From Sordariomycetes sp. S80-01Y (lineage: Eukaryota > Ascomycota > Sordariomycetes), in the NCBI GenBank assembly GCA_037042185.1, contig JAXQJY010000029.1:1674001-1738000 (forward strand): a stretch of 64,000 bases of DNA, written 5' to 3'. Below, one piece after another: positions 23,241 to 33,501 of this stretch (the first letter of the stretch is position 1; every line of letters starts with the position of its first letter). Under the pieces are notes generated by a model, which was given only the letters and a program-made list of their open reading frames with translations, was not told the origin of the DNA and made no database searches. The translations under genes were made by a program, and so were the position numbers.

Positions 23241-25083
23241 ATGTCAAATCCCAGGAAGTCGAATGCGCCAGTAAGACACAGTGGCGGCTCTGGCTGGACC
23301 CTGAAAGCCGGCGTTGCTGCCTTGGTCTCTGTGATACTCTACTATGTCTTGGCAGGGAGAGTTCAGCCTACCACTGGCCATCCATCCGTTAGAATCAAAC
23401 AGGGCACGATAGTTGGGCGCTTGGTTGATGATGGAACATTTCCCGAGCCCCTCGAGGGCTTCATGGGCATCCCGTATGCTTTGCCTCCGGTGGACCAGCG
23501 AAGGTTCCGCGAAGCTATCTCCGTACCCCCCGGCAACTTGACACAAAAGGCTTTCTACCTGGGTCCAAGGTCAGATATTCTCATCACATCTGTCGAAAAT
23601 CTGCTGACAGGCTGGCAGATGCCCGGGCAAACAACTTGTGCCGTTCCTCGACGACGATGTACTGGGTCCTGACTATGAGTCGGAAGACTGTTTAACTATC
23701 AATATTTGGCGGCCTCAAGGCTGCACGGCTGAGAGCAAGAAGCTGCCCGTTGCTGTTCTGATCCCAGGCGGTGCTTTCAACCGTGGAGCAGCGAGAATGC
23801 ACAACACACACAGCATGCTGGCTCACTCACCCGAGCCCTTCGTCGCTGTCAGTATGCAGTACCGCATTGGTGTGTTCGGAGGTCTGAACACCGAACTTAC
23901 AGCCAAAGAGGGCACATTGAACCTGGGGCTGAAAGACATGTACGTCGCCCTGGAATGGATTCAGGACAACATTGCCGCTTTTGGTGGCGACCCCGACGAT
24001 GTCACCATCATGGGACTCAGCGCCGCAGCGCACGGTATTGGGCACCTGATCATGGACATCAACCAGCCAAAGAAATTGTTCCACAAGGCCATCATGGACA
24101 GCGGCGCGCACTCTGCTCGAGCAATCCACCCTCCTTCTTCTGAGCTAAACAAGCAACACTTCCGGGAGCTGCTCGACCTGACCCCTTGTTCGCACTTCAC
24201 CGACCTTCAGAACCCGGAGATTCTGCAATGTCTTCGGGACTTGCCAGGTGATGTAGTCGATGCTGCGGGCAAGACAGTATTTGAAAGGTCTGACGCCTCG
24301 GTGCGTTGGGCCTGGCAGCCTGTCCTAGATGGGCAGATCATATCCCGCCGGCCCATTGAGGCTTGGAAGTCTGGGAAGTGGCAGAAAGTCCCTATTCTGA
24401 CCGGCTCGACGCACAACGAAGGTTCCTACTACGTATCGACTAAGACAGACAAGCCATCTGAGTTTACGGACTTTTTCAAGACACTGCTTCCCCATCTATC
24501 AGAGAAAGACATGGCTGAGCTGGAAAGCCTCTATCCCGATCCCTTGACCGATCCTCTCTCGCCCTACAAAGACACCTCCGGACGAGCGGACGTTGGTTCT
24601 CAGTTCCGGCGCCTTGAAGCGGCGTACGGCCACTACGCATACACTTGTCCAGTACGCCAAACTGTTATCTGGGCCACGAGCTACAGCAAGAGGGACCCGC
24701 CCGCGTTCCTATACCACTGGGCTCTCAACCAAACCGCCCTTTTCGGCGCGAACCACGGCAACCAGATGCGGTATCAGACGTACAACCCCGAGGTACGATC
24801 CATCTCCCCTGCGCAGGAAGAGGTTGCGGGTAGCTTCCACGCCTACTGCGTCAGCTTCATCCTTTATGGTGATCCCAACAAGCTGGATCAAGGTAAGTTT
24901 GCCAATCGTCCCGAGTGGCCAAGCTTCAAGAATGGAAAGGGGAAGACGATGATGCTCGGTGAGGGCAACGATGAAAGGGCGGGTGGAACAAGTGTTGGCG
25001 TTGCGGCGCAAGCCGTGGATTACAAATGGGGCGAAAAGGAGTGTAAGTTCTGGTGGCGCATCAGCGAGAAATGGGAAGATTAG
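23241..25083 (+). CDS. Type-B carboxylesterase/lipase-like protein, membrane-anchored
   Basis: Exons 23241-23569 and 23619-25083 around a 49-bp intron give 597 residues. A hydrophobic segment near residues 21-40 (GVAALVSVILYYVLAG) after a short basic N-terminus looks like a signal anchor, placing the enzyme on the lumenal or outer side of a membrane. The alpha/beta-hydrolase fold is clear: IRIKQGTIVGR-like start, GFMGIPYALPPV, the ESEDCLTINIWRP signature, the oxyanion loop IPGGAFNRGA and WIQDNIAAFGGDPDDVTIMG. The nucleophile elbow reads GLSAA with the serine near residue 244, not the usual GESAG. FGANHGNQ supplies a histidine in the normal place. Substrates of this broad family (esters, lipids, mycotoxins) cannot be predicted. 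Confidence 0.9.
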
Positions 25084-25604
25084 TTTAGGTCGTTTTTAGC
25101 AGGACTTTGTCTTTGGCGGGCATCTTTCTGCTACTTCCAACATCCAATGCGTTCATGGAAGCGAAGTATATTGGCAATAGTTCTTCCGATCACATCACCT
25201 GATCATGAGCTCTTGAGCCAGCGTAGTCTGATGTGAATCAAAGCTGCCAGTTGGCAAAGCTAGCTGTTGCTTCTTGCCACACTGGCCGCTAGAGTATAAA
25301 GTGGGAAACTTTTAGAGGCCAAAGATTGGAAACAAAGGTTATTAGTGTTCGTTTATCAACCTCGCTACAATACTTGTTTCAGGCGGCTTTGGGGTACTTC
25401 GCTTACTTAGCTGGCCAACCCTGCGGCAATCGACCGTTTCATCTTCAACTTTGACGTGTAGATAGCTTAGGCTCGGCAACGATTGGTAATGGTATTGAGG
25501 AAAGATTATATTATGAAATGGCTGCATAAGTCGCACTCCGTACACCATTGTAAAACACGCTCAACGAGATCCTAATAGGCAACCGCACGACACCATCCTA
25601 CACC
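25084..25604. other. Convergent 3' flanks
   Basis: 521 bp between the stops of the carboxylesterase (+) and the permease (-), relatively AT-rich. No gene is supported. Confidence 0.6.
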
Positions 25605-27246
25605 TTAGTAAGAATAGCGGAACTTGGGGTTGTTGAAATCAGTCAAATCCTGCAACAGCGCCTCATCATCTTCATCATCACCGACGTGCTGTGTGCCAGC
25701 TGCAGCAGCAGCAGCGTCACGAATACGGTTTCGGCGGATCAGGAGGATACGCAGAGCAATAGCAATGACGACTTGACCTCCAACGCAACCAATGATCGTC
25801 TTGCAGCCTGTCTGGTAGATGGGGGCTTCCGAGCCGAGGAAAGCATGAGGTCCAGCGATGTTTCCAATACAATAAGCAAGGAAGACGAAAGCGGTGGCTG
25901 TCGTACGCTTGGTGTAGCCACCAATGTTGGACGCAGGCATTTGGAGGGCAACGATGAGGGATCCGACGAAAGAGGCACACTGTAGTCACAATATTAATGG
26001 CTGACATTTCGCGACGCCTGGGAATCGGAAAACTTACAATGTAGTATCCTCCGAGAAGACCGCTCTCATTACTTCTCGGCAGCTGCCAAAACAAGATCAC
26101 GGCGATCAATGTTGGTAAAAGCCAAAGGATCATAACGATGGTGCGGAAGTTCTTGATTCTTCCGGCTAGGAAGGGACCAGTGAACATGAAAATGGCCGTG
26201 CAGGCGCCGTAGGGGATGCCATAGACGGTCGTTAGGAGGGCGCTGTGGGTGAATCCTTTAACGATGAGCTTCGAGAAGTTGGCAATGCCGCCATTGATGA
26301 CCTCGTTGAGCAGGGTAAACCAGAACAGAAGCCAAACTTGGGGGTCAACGAAGACTTCCTTGATCTGGTCCGTCTTGATCTTCTTGCTGAAAACACCGGT
26401 TTGGTTCTTGGAGCTCCTCGCGATGAGCATAGCACGTTGCTCAACAGTGAAGGCCTTGGCTGCCATGATGTTGTCGGGAAGGTGGAAGTAAAGAACTACG
26501 CCCCAGACGATGGTCATACCACCGCACAGAACGTAGATGATACGCCAGACGTTCCAACCCTGAGCCTGACCAACTCCATAGAAAAGGACACCGCCAACCA
26601 TGCTACCGATACCGTTGAAACAGTAGAAGAGACCTGCGCGCGATGGTGCCTCCTCGCGAGTATACCATTGCGAGACGATGAGCATGAAGGCCGGCGTGAT
26701 GACAGCCTCGAACACGCCGAGGAGGAAGCGGCAGACGGCAAGGCCGGCGAAGTTCTGGCAAGCACAGGTGCAGACAAGGATGGTCCCCCAACTCAAGACG
26801 AATGCGCTGACAATCTTGCCAGTGGGCAGACGCTGCGCAAGGTACGATGCAGGCCACTCTGCTACCAGGTAGGCAAAGTAGAAGATCGACGCCATCCATG
26901 AGTACTGGTCGCTCGACATGTTGGTGTCGGTGAGAAGATCGAAGACTGCCGAGTAGCCGAGCGCCTGCTTGTCGATATATTGCAGCAGATAAGTTCCGCA
27001 GAGAAGGGGCATAAGAGTGAAGTCCACCTTGCGGCGCAGCTTCTTCAGTGCATCCTCGTCAGACAGGAGCTCCTGCAGCTGAGAGTGAGGGATACCATGG
27101 TTCTGCAGGAAGATCTCGGCATCGTCAAGCTGAGCCGTTGCAACCTTCAAGTCAATGTTCTCGGGGTCGACTGTTTTCCTCGAGATGGCCGGCCCAAGAT
27201 CGATATTGTCCTTGGAGGGCTTGCGAAGTTCGTGTGAGGGATCCAT
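25605..27246 (-). CDS. MFS permease of the allantoate/anion-cation symporter (Dal5) type
   Basis: Exons 27246-26038 and 25979-25605 around a 58-bp intron give 527 residues. The frame is open upstream, but the ATG at 27246 (MDPSHELRKPSKD) is the natural start for this family. About 12 transmembrane helices follow a 90-residue cytosolic N-terminus. The first reads LMPLLCGTYLLQYIDKQALG, the ACS-family signature, and VCRFLLGVFEAVITPAFML is the helix 4-5 block. Splicing joins GGYYI to CASFVGS, and NIGGYTKRTTATAFVFLAYC is the conserved helix near 420. The C-terminus is acidic. Dal5-type permeases import allantoate, ureidosuccinate, small peptides or vitamins at the plasma membrane; the substrate here is open. 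HGATAR sites upstream suggest GATA-factor nitrogen control. Confidence 0.9.
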
Positions 27247-27447
27247 GGCGACAGTCACAGTCTGGCTTGCTACTGGGTCCAGGAGTATCAGGTCTCTGGA
27301 GGCCACGTACACCAACAATTGAATGTGGACTAGAAGATGGGGTTCAAGGGATTTGGGACACGGAGACAACTCCTCTTTGATTTATACCTTTCGGACCAAG
27401 TCCGACATACTGATACTGTGTTCGGACTCTACAGGCTAGTTTCGCTG

Positions 27448-27751
27448 TTATCTGCGGGTCCAACGGGGGAAGTAAGCCGATACAGCTTCAGTTTGCGGGG
27501 AAGACAAGGGGGGTTATCTGCCAAGGACCCTGGTGGTGGGTATATTATGAATGTATTGAACCAGAGTCAGGCGAGCGTTGCTCGAGTCATTCGTTGACAT
27601 CGGATACCAGAACTATCTCCGGACCGGAGGGGTGCGGGTCCACGACCCAGGCGGGTAATAGGCTGATGGTGGAGGCCTGCGCCTTGGGAACTAGATATCC
27701 TGGTCTACCGGCAGGGTTGGGCCCATAACGAGATAGGACGAGCTCCGATAA
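27448..27751. promoter_or_regulatory. Cluster of five HGATAR sites upstream of the Dal5-type permease
   Basis: AGATAA is read on the - strand at 27453-27448 and 27519-27514, and AGATAG on the - strand at 27618-27613. AGATAG (27731-27736) and CGATAA (27746-27751) are on the + strand. All lie 200-505 bp upstream of the permease start. HGATAR is the binding consensus of AreA/NIT2 nitrogen regulators; function is inferred. Confidence 0.45.
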
Positions 27752-27978
27752 GTTCTCCGCGGGGAACTATCCTTGAGCCACATTGCCTCTAGGGAGGCAT
27801 GGAGCGCTTTGTTTTGATCCGGCGAAAGTTCGGCCTTGGGGGGCTTTGGTTCATACTTTGGTTCATGTCAAAGGCTCAACATGACAGGCCGTGGGGGAAT
27901 ATCCTCTTGGGTTCCCTCGTAAAATGCACCAACACCTTGCTCCCATAGCACTGTCATCATAAGTAGGACCCGTTCACT

Positions 27979-27998
27979 ATGAGATGAGATGAGATGAG
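27979..27998 (+). repeat. ATGAG pentamer repeat, four units
   Basis: Four perfect tandem ATGAG units in the intergenic region between the permease and ars2. Confidence 0.85.
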
Positions 27999-29211
27999 TC
28001 TGGCTGCTCGCGCGAACTCAACGCTTTGCGTGTCAATGTGACCATCCTGTATGTATTGTGCTGCTCGTTCCGGATGTCTACGTCATCTGGTGGTTGGGAT
28101 AAGGCAGAGTCTAGATATTTGTCAAGAATTGAGGCACACCAGTGTTAACCTCGACTTTGCATGTAGTGTTCTTGAGACTAGGTGAGAGACTGGGTGAGCA
28201 ATAAATGGCTTCTCAAGCCCAATCTTCTCCCATGAATTTGTACTCCTTTCTGGTCAGCTACCAGGAGGTAAGAGCCCTTCCAACTGGAAGAAGTTGTTAA
28301 TTGCGTGATGGTGGGTTTGACCAGGCTCGAGCTCATGGTTTGGTCTTCGTGAAATTCAGTGCCAGGCCAACTGGCCCGGGCAGAGATCTGCATCGTGTAC
28401 TTTGGAAGAAGACAAAGCCCTGGCATTGTTTTGCCATGGTCACGTTGAGCACTGCGGAGGAGTTTGAATATCGGAGTTGCGTCTGCCAGTTCATGATAAA
28501 CGTATGCGCTCCTTTAGTTGAATAGCCGTCGCTCGGATTATTTCATAACCTGTACCAGGGGCCCATCGCTGTTGCGAACTATGATTGGCCGCGACGGTCT
28601 ACAGTTCTGGGCACTGTCTCGGCTCACGCTGTAGTGGGTTTCACACAGTGTGTAGTAGTCACAATTGGTTCCCCACAGTCGGCGTCGTATTTCCATCGCG
28701 AGCCGCATCCGAGCCGTTTCGACAGCTTCATCTCGACCAACCTCGCAGCTCAAGCACGTCTTGAATCACCTCCTGGTCGAGGTGTTCTCGCTCGCTTTCG
28801 CGCAATTGCTCGCTTTGAGCCGCGCGATCTCATAAAGTCTGTCACCCTTTACTCTTTTCTCCTTCCCCATTGTCTGCCTTTCTTACTACGGCGTCGATAC
28901 CCTCGAGTTTCGAGTGCAACGCACCAGCCTGCCACCTCATTTCAGCCTCACCTCATCATGGATCCCTCTTGTTGCCCTTCTATCGCTGCTCGCTTCGCGC
29001 GGCAGATATTCATCCATTCTTTTCTATCACCTTGATCTACATTCTCATTTCTGCCTTCTGCACTTGATTACCCTCCCTTCGTTGAGACACAACTCTGACA
29101 ATCATCAAGTCGCTGCGACACAGACAATCGTGAACCGCCGACCCTGTTGCGACTCCCGCGAGATCGACACTGTGCTCTCTGCGTCTTGTTTCCATAGACG
29201 TGCTCGGCACA

Positions 29212-31849
29212 ATGGATTCCTACTCGTCCTACCGTGACGACTCGCGCGGCCGCGACGACCGGGGCGACAGCTTCTACCCCCGCAGATCCCCGGGTACGTT
29301 GAAATCTCGACTAGCTTGGCATACTGCATTCCCAAGTATCTGACATTGGTATAGGTCCCGATCGCGATCGGCGCGACCGCCGCAGGTCTCGATCGCCCAA
29401 CGTCGACCGCTACGAACCTCGAGAGCGCTCACGAAGAGACGACCGGGATCGCGATGATCGTCGCCGAATCACTTCGCCGCCTGCCAACATCGACCGCTAT
29501 GTACCTGGCCAGGATGCAGGCACTCCTGCGGTGCTGCAAAACCCTATCATGGACCCGGCTAAGCTCCCATACCAAGTCGGGTTCTCGTACTACAGCGAGT
29601 GGTGGCGGATGAATGAGAAGATCAAGGAAGAGAAGGAACGCGCCAAGACGGGGCGTCGTCGCGAACCCGAGAGACCGCGTAATGCTCAAGAGGCCCAGGA
29701 AGAGCGCGAGAAGGAGAAGGAGAAGATTCAAGTCGCCTACGACGCGTATAAAGAGGAGCTCCAGGCGAAGATGGCACGTACATTTGTTTCTGAACACAAG
29801 AAGGAACAATGGTTCAAAGAGCGTTACGTCGCCGAGGTCAGAGACCCATTCCGGGCTAAGCTCAACGAGACCCGCAAGGGAGCGTACAGCCAGTGGGAGC
29901 AGGACCTGGAATCCGGCACATTCGACGACTTCTCCCTTGAAGGTGTGCCCAAGAGCGACAGCAATGGTGCTACTGCCTCGCACGAGAAAGAGGAAGGGGA
30001 GACCACGACCAATGAGATCATGGGTGTTGGAGACCTGGTCCCTACCGCTGGCGCAGAGATTCGGGACGAGAACCAGTTCCAGCCTACGCTCCTCATCAAG
30101 ACGATTGCTCCGCACGTCAGCCGGGCCAATTTGGAGTCCTTCTGCAAGGAGCACCTAGGCGAGGAGGAAGGGGGCTACAAGTGGTTGTCCTTGTCTGACC
30201 CAAATCCTAGTAAGCGGTATCACAGGATAGGATGGGTCATGCTGCATCCCTCTTCCGATGTTACAGCTCCGGCAGATCGACCTGAGGTGAGAGACGAGGA
30301 TGAAGGTGGAGACAAGGCGGTAGAATCGGATGCTCCTGTCTCGACGGCAGACAAAGCTCTGGATGCCATCAACGGCAAGACTGTCAAAGATGAGGTGCGC
30401 GGTGACTTCGTTTGTCACGTTGGTGTTCACAACCCACCGACCAACCCTCGCAAAAAGGCCTTGTGGGACCTCTTTTCTGCCCCGGAGCGAATCGACAAAG
30501 ACTTGGACCAGATTCGCCGTCTGGTCAACCACTTCGAGGACAGCTTTGGCAGCGACTTCCAAGCTATTCTGAAGGTCGAAGAAAAAGTTGAGAGCTTGAA
30601 GAATGCTGGGCGTCTTCAGCCTGCCACACTTCCTACCCCCACCAAGTCTAAGAAGGTCGAAGACCGTGATGATGACGAGGCTATGGATGCGGAGGCCACC
30701 GCGCCTGAAGAGGACGAAGAGGGCGCCATTGAAGAGGAGGCGGATGTTGACGATGAGGAGCTTCTGGTCAAGAAGAAAGAGCTTGATCTACTGATCGAGT
30801 ATCTCCGACGAGTCTTCAATTTCTGTTTCTTCTGTGTCTTCGAGAGCGACTCTGTCCATGAGCTTACTCGCAAGTGCCCGGCCGGTCACCTGCGCCGCCC
30901 TCGCACTCACATGTCGTCTACTGCAAGGGACGTTGCACGGGCCAGTGCCAACGGTGACCCGTTCCCGGAGAAGAAGCGTACAGACCCTGCTGAGGAGGGT
31001 GAGATCGACGCACCTGAAGGCGAGAGGAAGTTCCGCAGCAACGCCAGCAAGGGCGAGGTGCAGCTGCTTCGAGCCTTCAACTGGGTCAAGACTTTTGAGG
31101 ACAAGATCAAGCAGATCCTTGAGCCCCAGGCCGTTGATGTGCGCAAACTCGGCGGAAGACCAGTGGATGAAGCCATCGAGGACGAGATCATGAAGCACGT
31201 CAAGCAGGAAGACGAGCACAAATTCAGATGCAAGGTTCCTGAATGTACCAAGCTCTTCAAGGAGGAGCACTTTTGGAAGAAACACGTCGAGAAGCGCCAC
31301 ACAGACTGGTTGGATGGCTTGAAGGAAGAGGTAAGAGGTTTCCGTGTCAGACCCCGAGAGCAACACTAACCCTGATAGTTCGAACTCATCAACTCTTACG
31401 TCCTTGACCCAGCGCACATCGCGCCATCTCGAACCGATGCCAATAGCAATGGCCACTTCCCGCAGCCCAACGGTCAAGGGTCAGCAGGGACGCCGCGCGG
31501 TTTCAATCTGAGCCAATTCTCCATGAACGGCATGATGCCCGGTATTCCACCCAACTTCGCCATGCAGATGCTGCCCGGCATGCAAGGATACAACCCTATG
31601 GGAGATGACCGTATGGGCGGGCCAGTTCGGCGTGGCGGGATGCAGGGAAGCCGCGGCCAGTACCGATCCGGGCCTTACGACCGACGGGGAGGTCGCGATG
31701 GTGGACGTCGCATGGGAGGTTCTCGATGGGGAGATGGTGCAGGAGGCGCAGGAGGCGGCCCCAGGGAGGCCGTTCAAGGCCGCAGCTTGAAGAGCTACGA
31801 GGACTTGGATTCGGCCCCTGGAGGCGGCGGCGGCGAGTTGAACTACTAG
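29212..31849 (+). CDS. ars2: Ars2/Serrate-type zinc-finger RNA factor
   Basis: Exons 29212-29293, 29355-31330 and 31379-31849 give 842 residues. The N-terminus (MDSYSSYRDDSRGRDDRGDS) leads into an Arg/Asp/Ser-rich stretch. The SERRATE/Ars2 N-terminal domain follows (YQVGFSYYSEWWRMNEKIKEE) with long charged helices. The central region contains FNFCFFCVFESDSVHELTRKCPAGHLR. A C2H2 finger of spacing C-x4-C-x12-H-x4-H (CKVPECTKLFKEEHFWKKH, then a further His) lies near residue 670. The tail is Gly/Met/Arg-rich with RGG-like elements. Ars2 proteins bridge the nuclear cap-binding complex to RNA processing and decay; the fission yeast homologue Pir2 acts in RNA-mediated gene silencing. A nuclear role in RNA metabolism is inferred. 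Both introns close in frame. Confidence 0.93.
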
Positions 31850-32354
31850 AACTTTTGTTGCGGCGTTGGTGGCTTGGTTTCCAAGTTGATTGCGCTTTTG
31901 CCTTACCTGGAGCCGGTCATTCTAGCAGCTTTGGTAGAAGAGGCCAAGGCTTGGAGGTTCCGTGAGCTGCACTAAACTGTATTTTAGCTTGCATGTTGTA
32001 AGAATTCAAGAAGGGGAAAGTTCTTGTGCCAGTGGGTGTATCTGTTTCTGTTATTGAACAGCATGAAATAGTGCCATTTCTTGGGACTAAGTAGCATCAA
32101 TCCGCGCGGCAGTAATACTATGAACCGGCATTCGACATACCAGGCGAGGCGGCGCTGGACATCGTCGAGCCAATCAAAGCAAGGTATGCGGCGGCGTTCG
32201 TGCCAGGCCCACACCCCGCCATCCGAGTCCACAACTTTTTTTCCAGGACTCCGTTTCCTACCAACAGGAGACTTTGACCACTCGGGACCGGCTTTGGCTT
32301 TCTACCACTTTTTCACACTCACGATAACGACAACATCCGCACCCATCGGTCACA
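31850..32354. other. Intergenic, 3' flank of ars2 and promoter of PXR1
   Basis: 505 bp between two genes on the same strand. No supported gene or repeat. Confidence 0.6.
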
Positions 32355-33501
32355 ATGGGCCTCCTCAATGAAACCAAGGGGTACGTTGCCACGCGTCCAC
32401 GCTCTTCGCTCTGTTGTCCCCAGTACTAACAATCCCCCAGCCGTCGCAAACTCCAGCTGGACCCCAACAACACGAAATGGACCCGCGACACCACAACCTT
32501 CGGCCAGAAGATCCTACGAGCCCAAGGGTGGCAGCCAGGCGAATTCCTCGGCGCGAAAGATGCACCTCACAGCGACCTCCACGGTGCGGCCAACGCATCG
32601 TACATCCGTGTCGCTCTCAAAGATGACATGAAGGGCCTCGGTTTCGACAAGCGGAAAGAGGATGAGGTTACCGGCCTGGCCGAGTTCTCGGACCTTCTGA
32701 GTCGTCTCAACGGCAAGAGCGAGAAGAAGATCAAGGAGGAGCAGGACAAGAGGCTGGTATTCAAGACGAACGCCTTTGTGGCGAGTCGATATGGTGCCAT
32801 GAGATTCGTGAGAGGTGGACTTCTGGTTGGAGACGAAATGAAGACGGATGGGGTCGAGAAGGACGGCCAGAATGAGAGCGAAAATGAGGAGCCCAAGGAG
32901 AAGTCCAAGAAGCGCAAGGCCGAGTCGTTGAGCGAGGACGAGAGTGACTCTACCCAAGACGACAAAGCCGAGCGGAAGAAGCGTCGCAAGGAGGAAAAGA
33001 AGGACAAGAAGTCGAAATCGAAGAAGTCCAAGTCCGACGACACAGATGAGCCCCCAAAGGCCAACACTGCCTCCGAAAGCAGAGCCGACCGCAAGTCGTC
33101 CAGCTCGAAACGCAAAGCCTCATCATCGTCAGAGTCTTCCGAGGACGACGAGCCAAAGAAGTCCAAGTCAGAGCGCAAAGAGGAGAAGAGAGCTCGGAAG
33201 GAGCAGAAGAAGAAGGACAAGGAGGAGAAGAAGCGGAAGAAGGCGGAGGCAAAATTACTCAAGGAGAGCGCCTCTGAAGTCTCATCTGCTTTACCGAGCT
33301 CGAATGGTTCGACACCGGCCGGCTCGGGAGCCTCGACTCCAAGGCCGCCTGTTAGGGGCCACGTGAGATCGAGGTTTTTGGCAGCAAAGAGGGAGGCCTT
33401 GTCAAACGATAAGGCATTGGCTAAGGTAAGCTCACTTCTTTCAAGATGTGATTTTGGCAGCAAGGAACTAACACTACTAGATCTGGATGGTGAAGACTTG
33501 A
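32355..33501 (+). CDS. PXR1: G-patch protein Pxr1/PinX1 (rRNA maturation, telomerase inhibitor family)
   Basis: Exons 32355-32380, 32441-33425 and 33481-33501 give 343 residues. The first exon supplies MGLLNETKG and the last only seven codons (IWMVKT plus stop), which close the conserved short C-terminal tail of the family. The G-patch sits at about residues 25-72: KWTRDTTTFGQKILRAQGW, then PGEFLGAKD and DMKGLGFDK. The conserved VSRYGAMRFVRGG-like block is near residue 140 (reads VASRYGAMRFVRGG). From about 160 to 290 the protein is an almost pure Lys/Glu/Ser/Asp tract, typical of nucleolar factors. Yeast Pxr1 stimulates the helicase Prp43 in pre-rRNA processing and can hold back telomerase RNA assembly. 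Nucleolar localisation is inferred. Confidence 0.94.

Larger units (their letters stand above)
27247..29211. other. Intergenic, 2 kb, divergent promoter region
   Basis: This lies between the starts of the permease (-) and ars2 (+). The permease side holds a cluster of HGATAR sites (listed separately). An ATGAG pentamer repeat occurs at 27979-27998. From about 28840 to 29110 the + strand is pyrimidine-rich and looks like a long ars2 leader. Open frames in this stretch have no domains. Confidence 0.55.

Noticed and set aside
29429-30154. 241-codon open frame antisense to ars2
   Set aside because: The sense strand has the recognised Ars2 protein with in-frame introns; the antisense frame has no domain.
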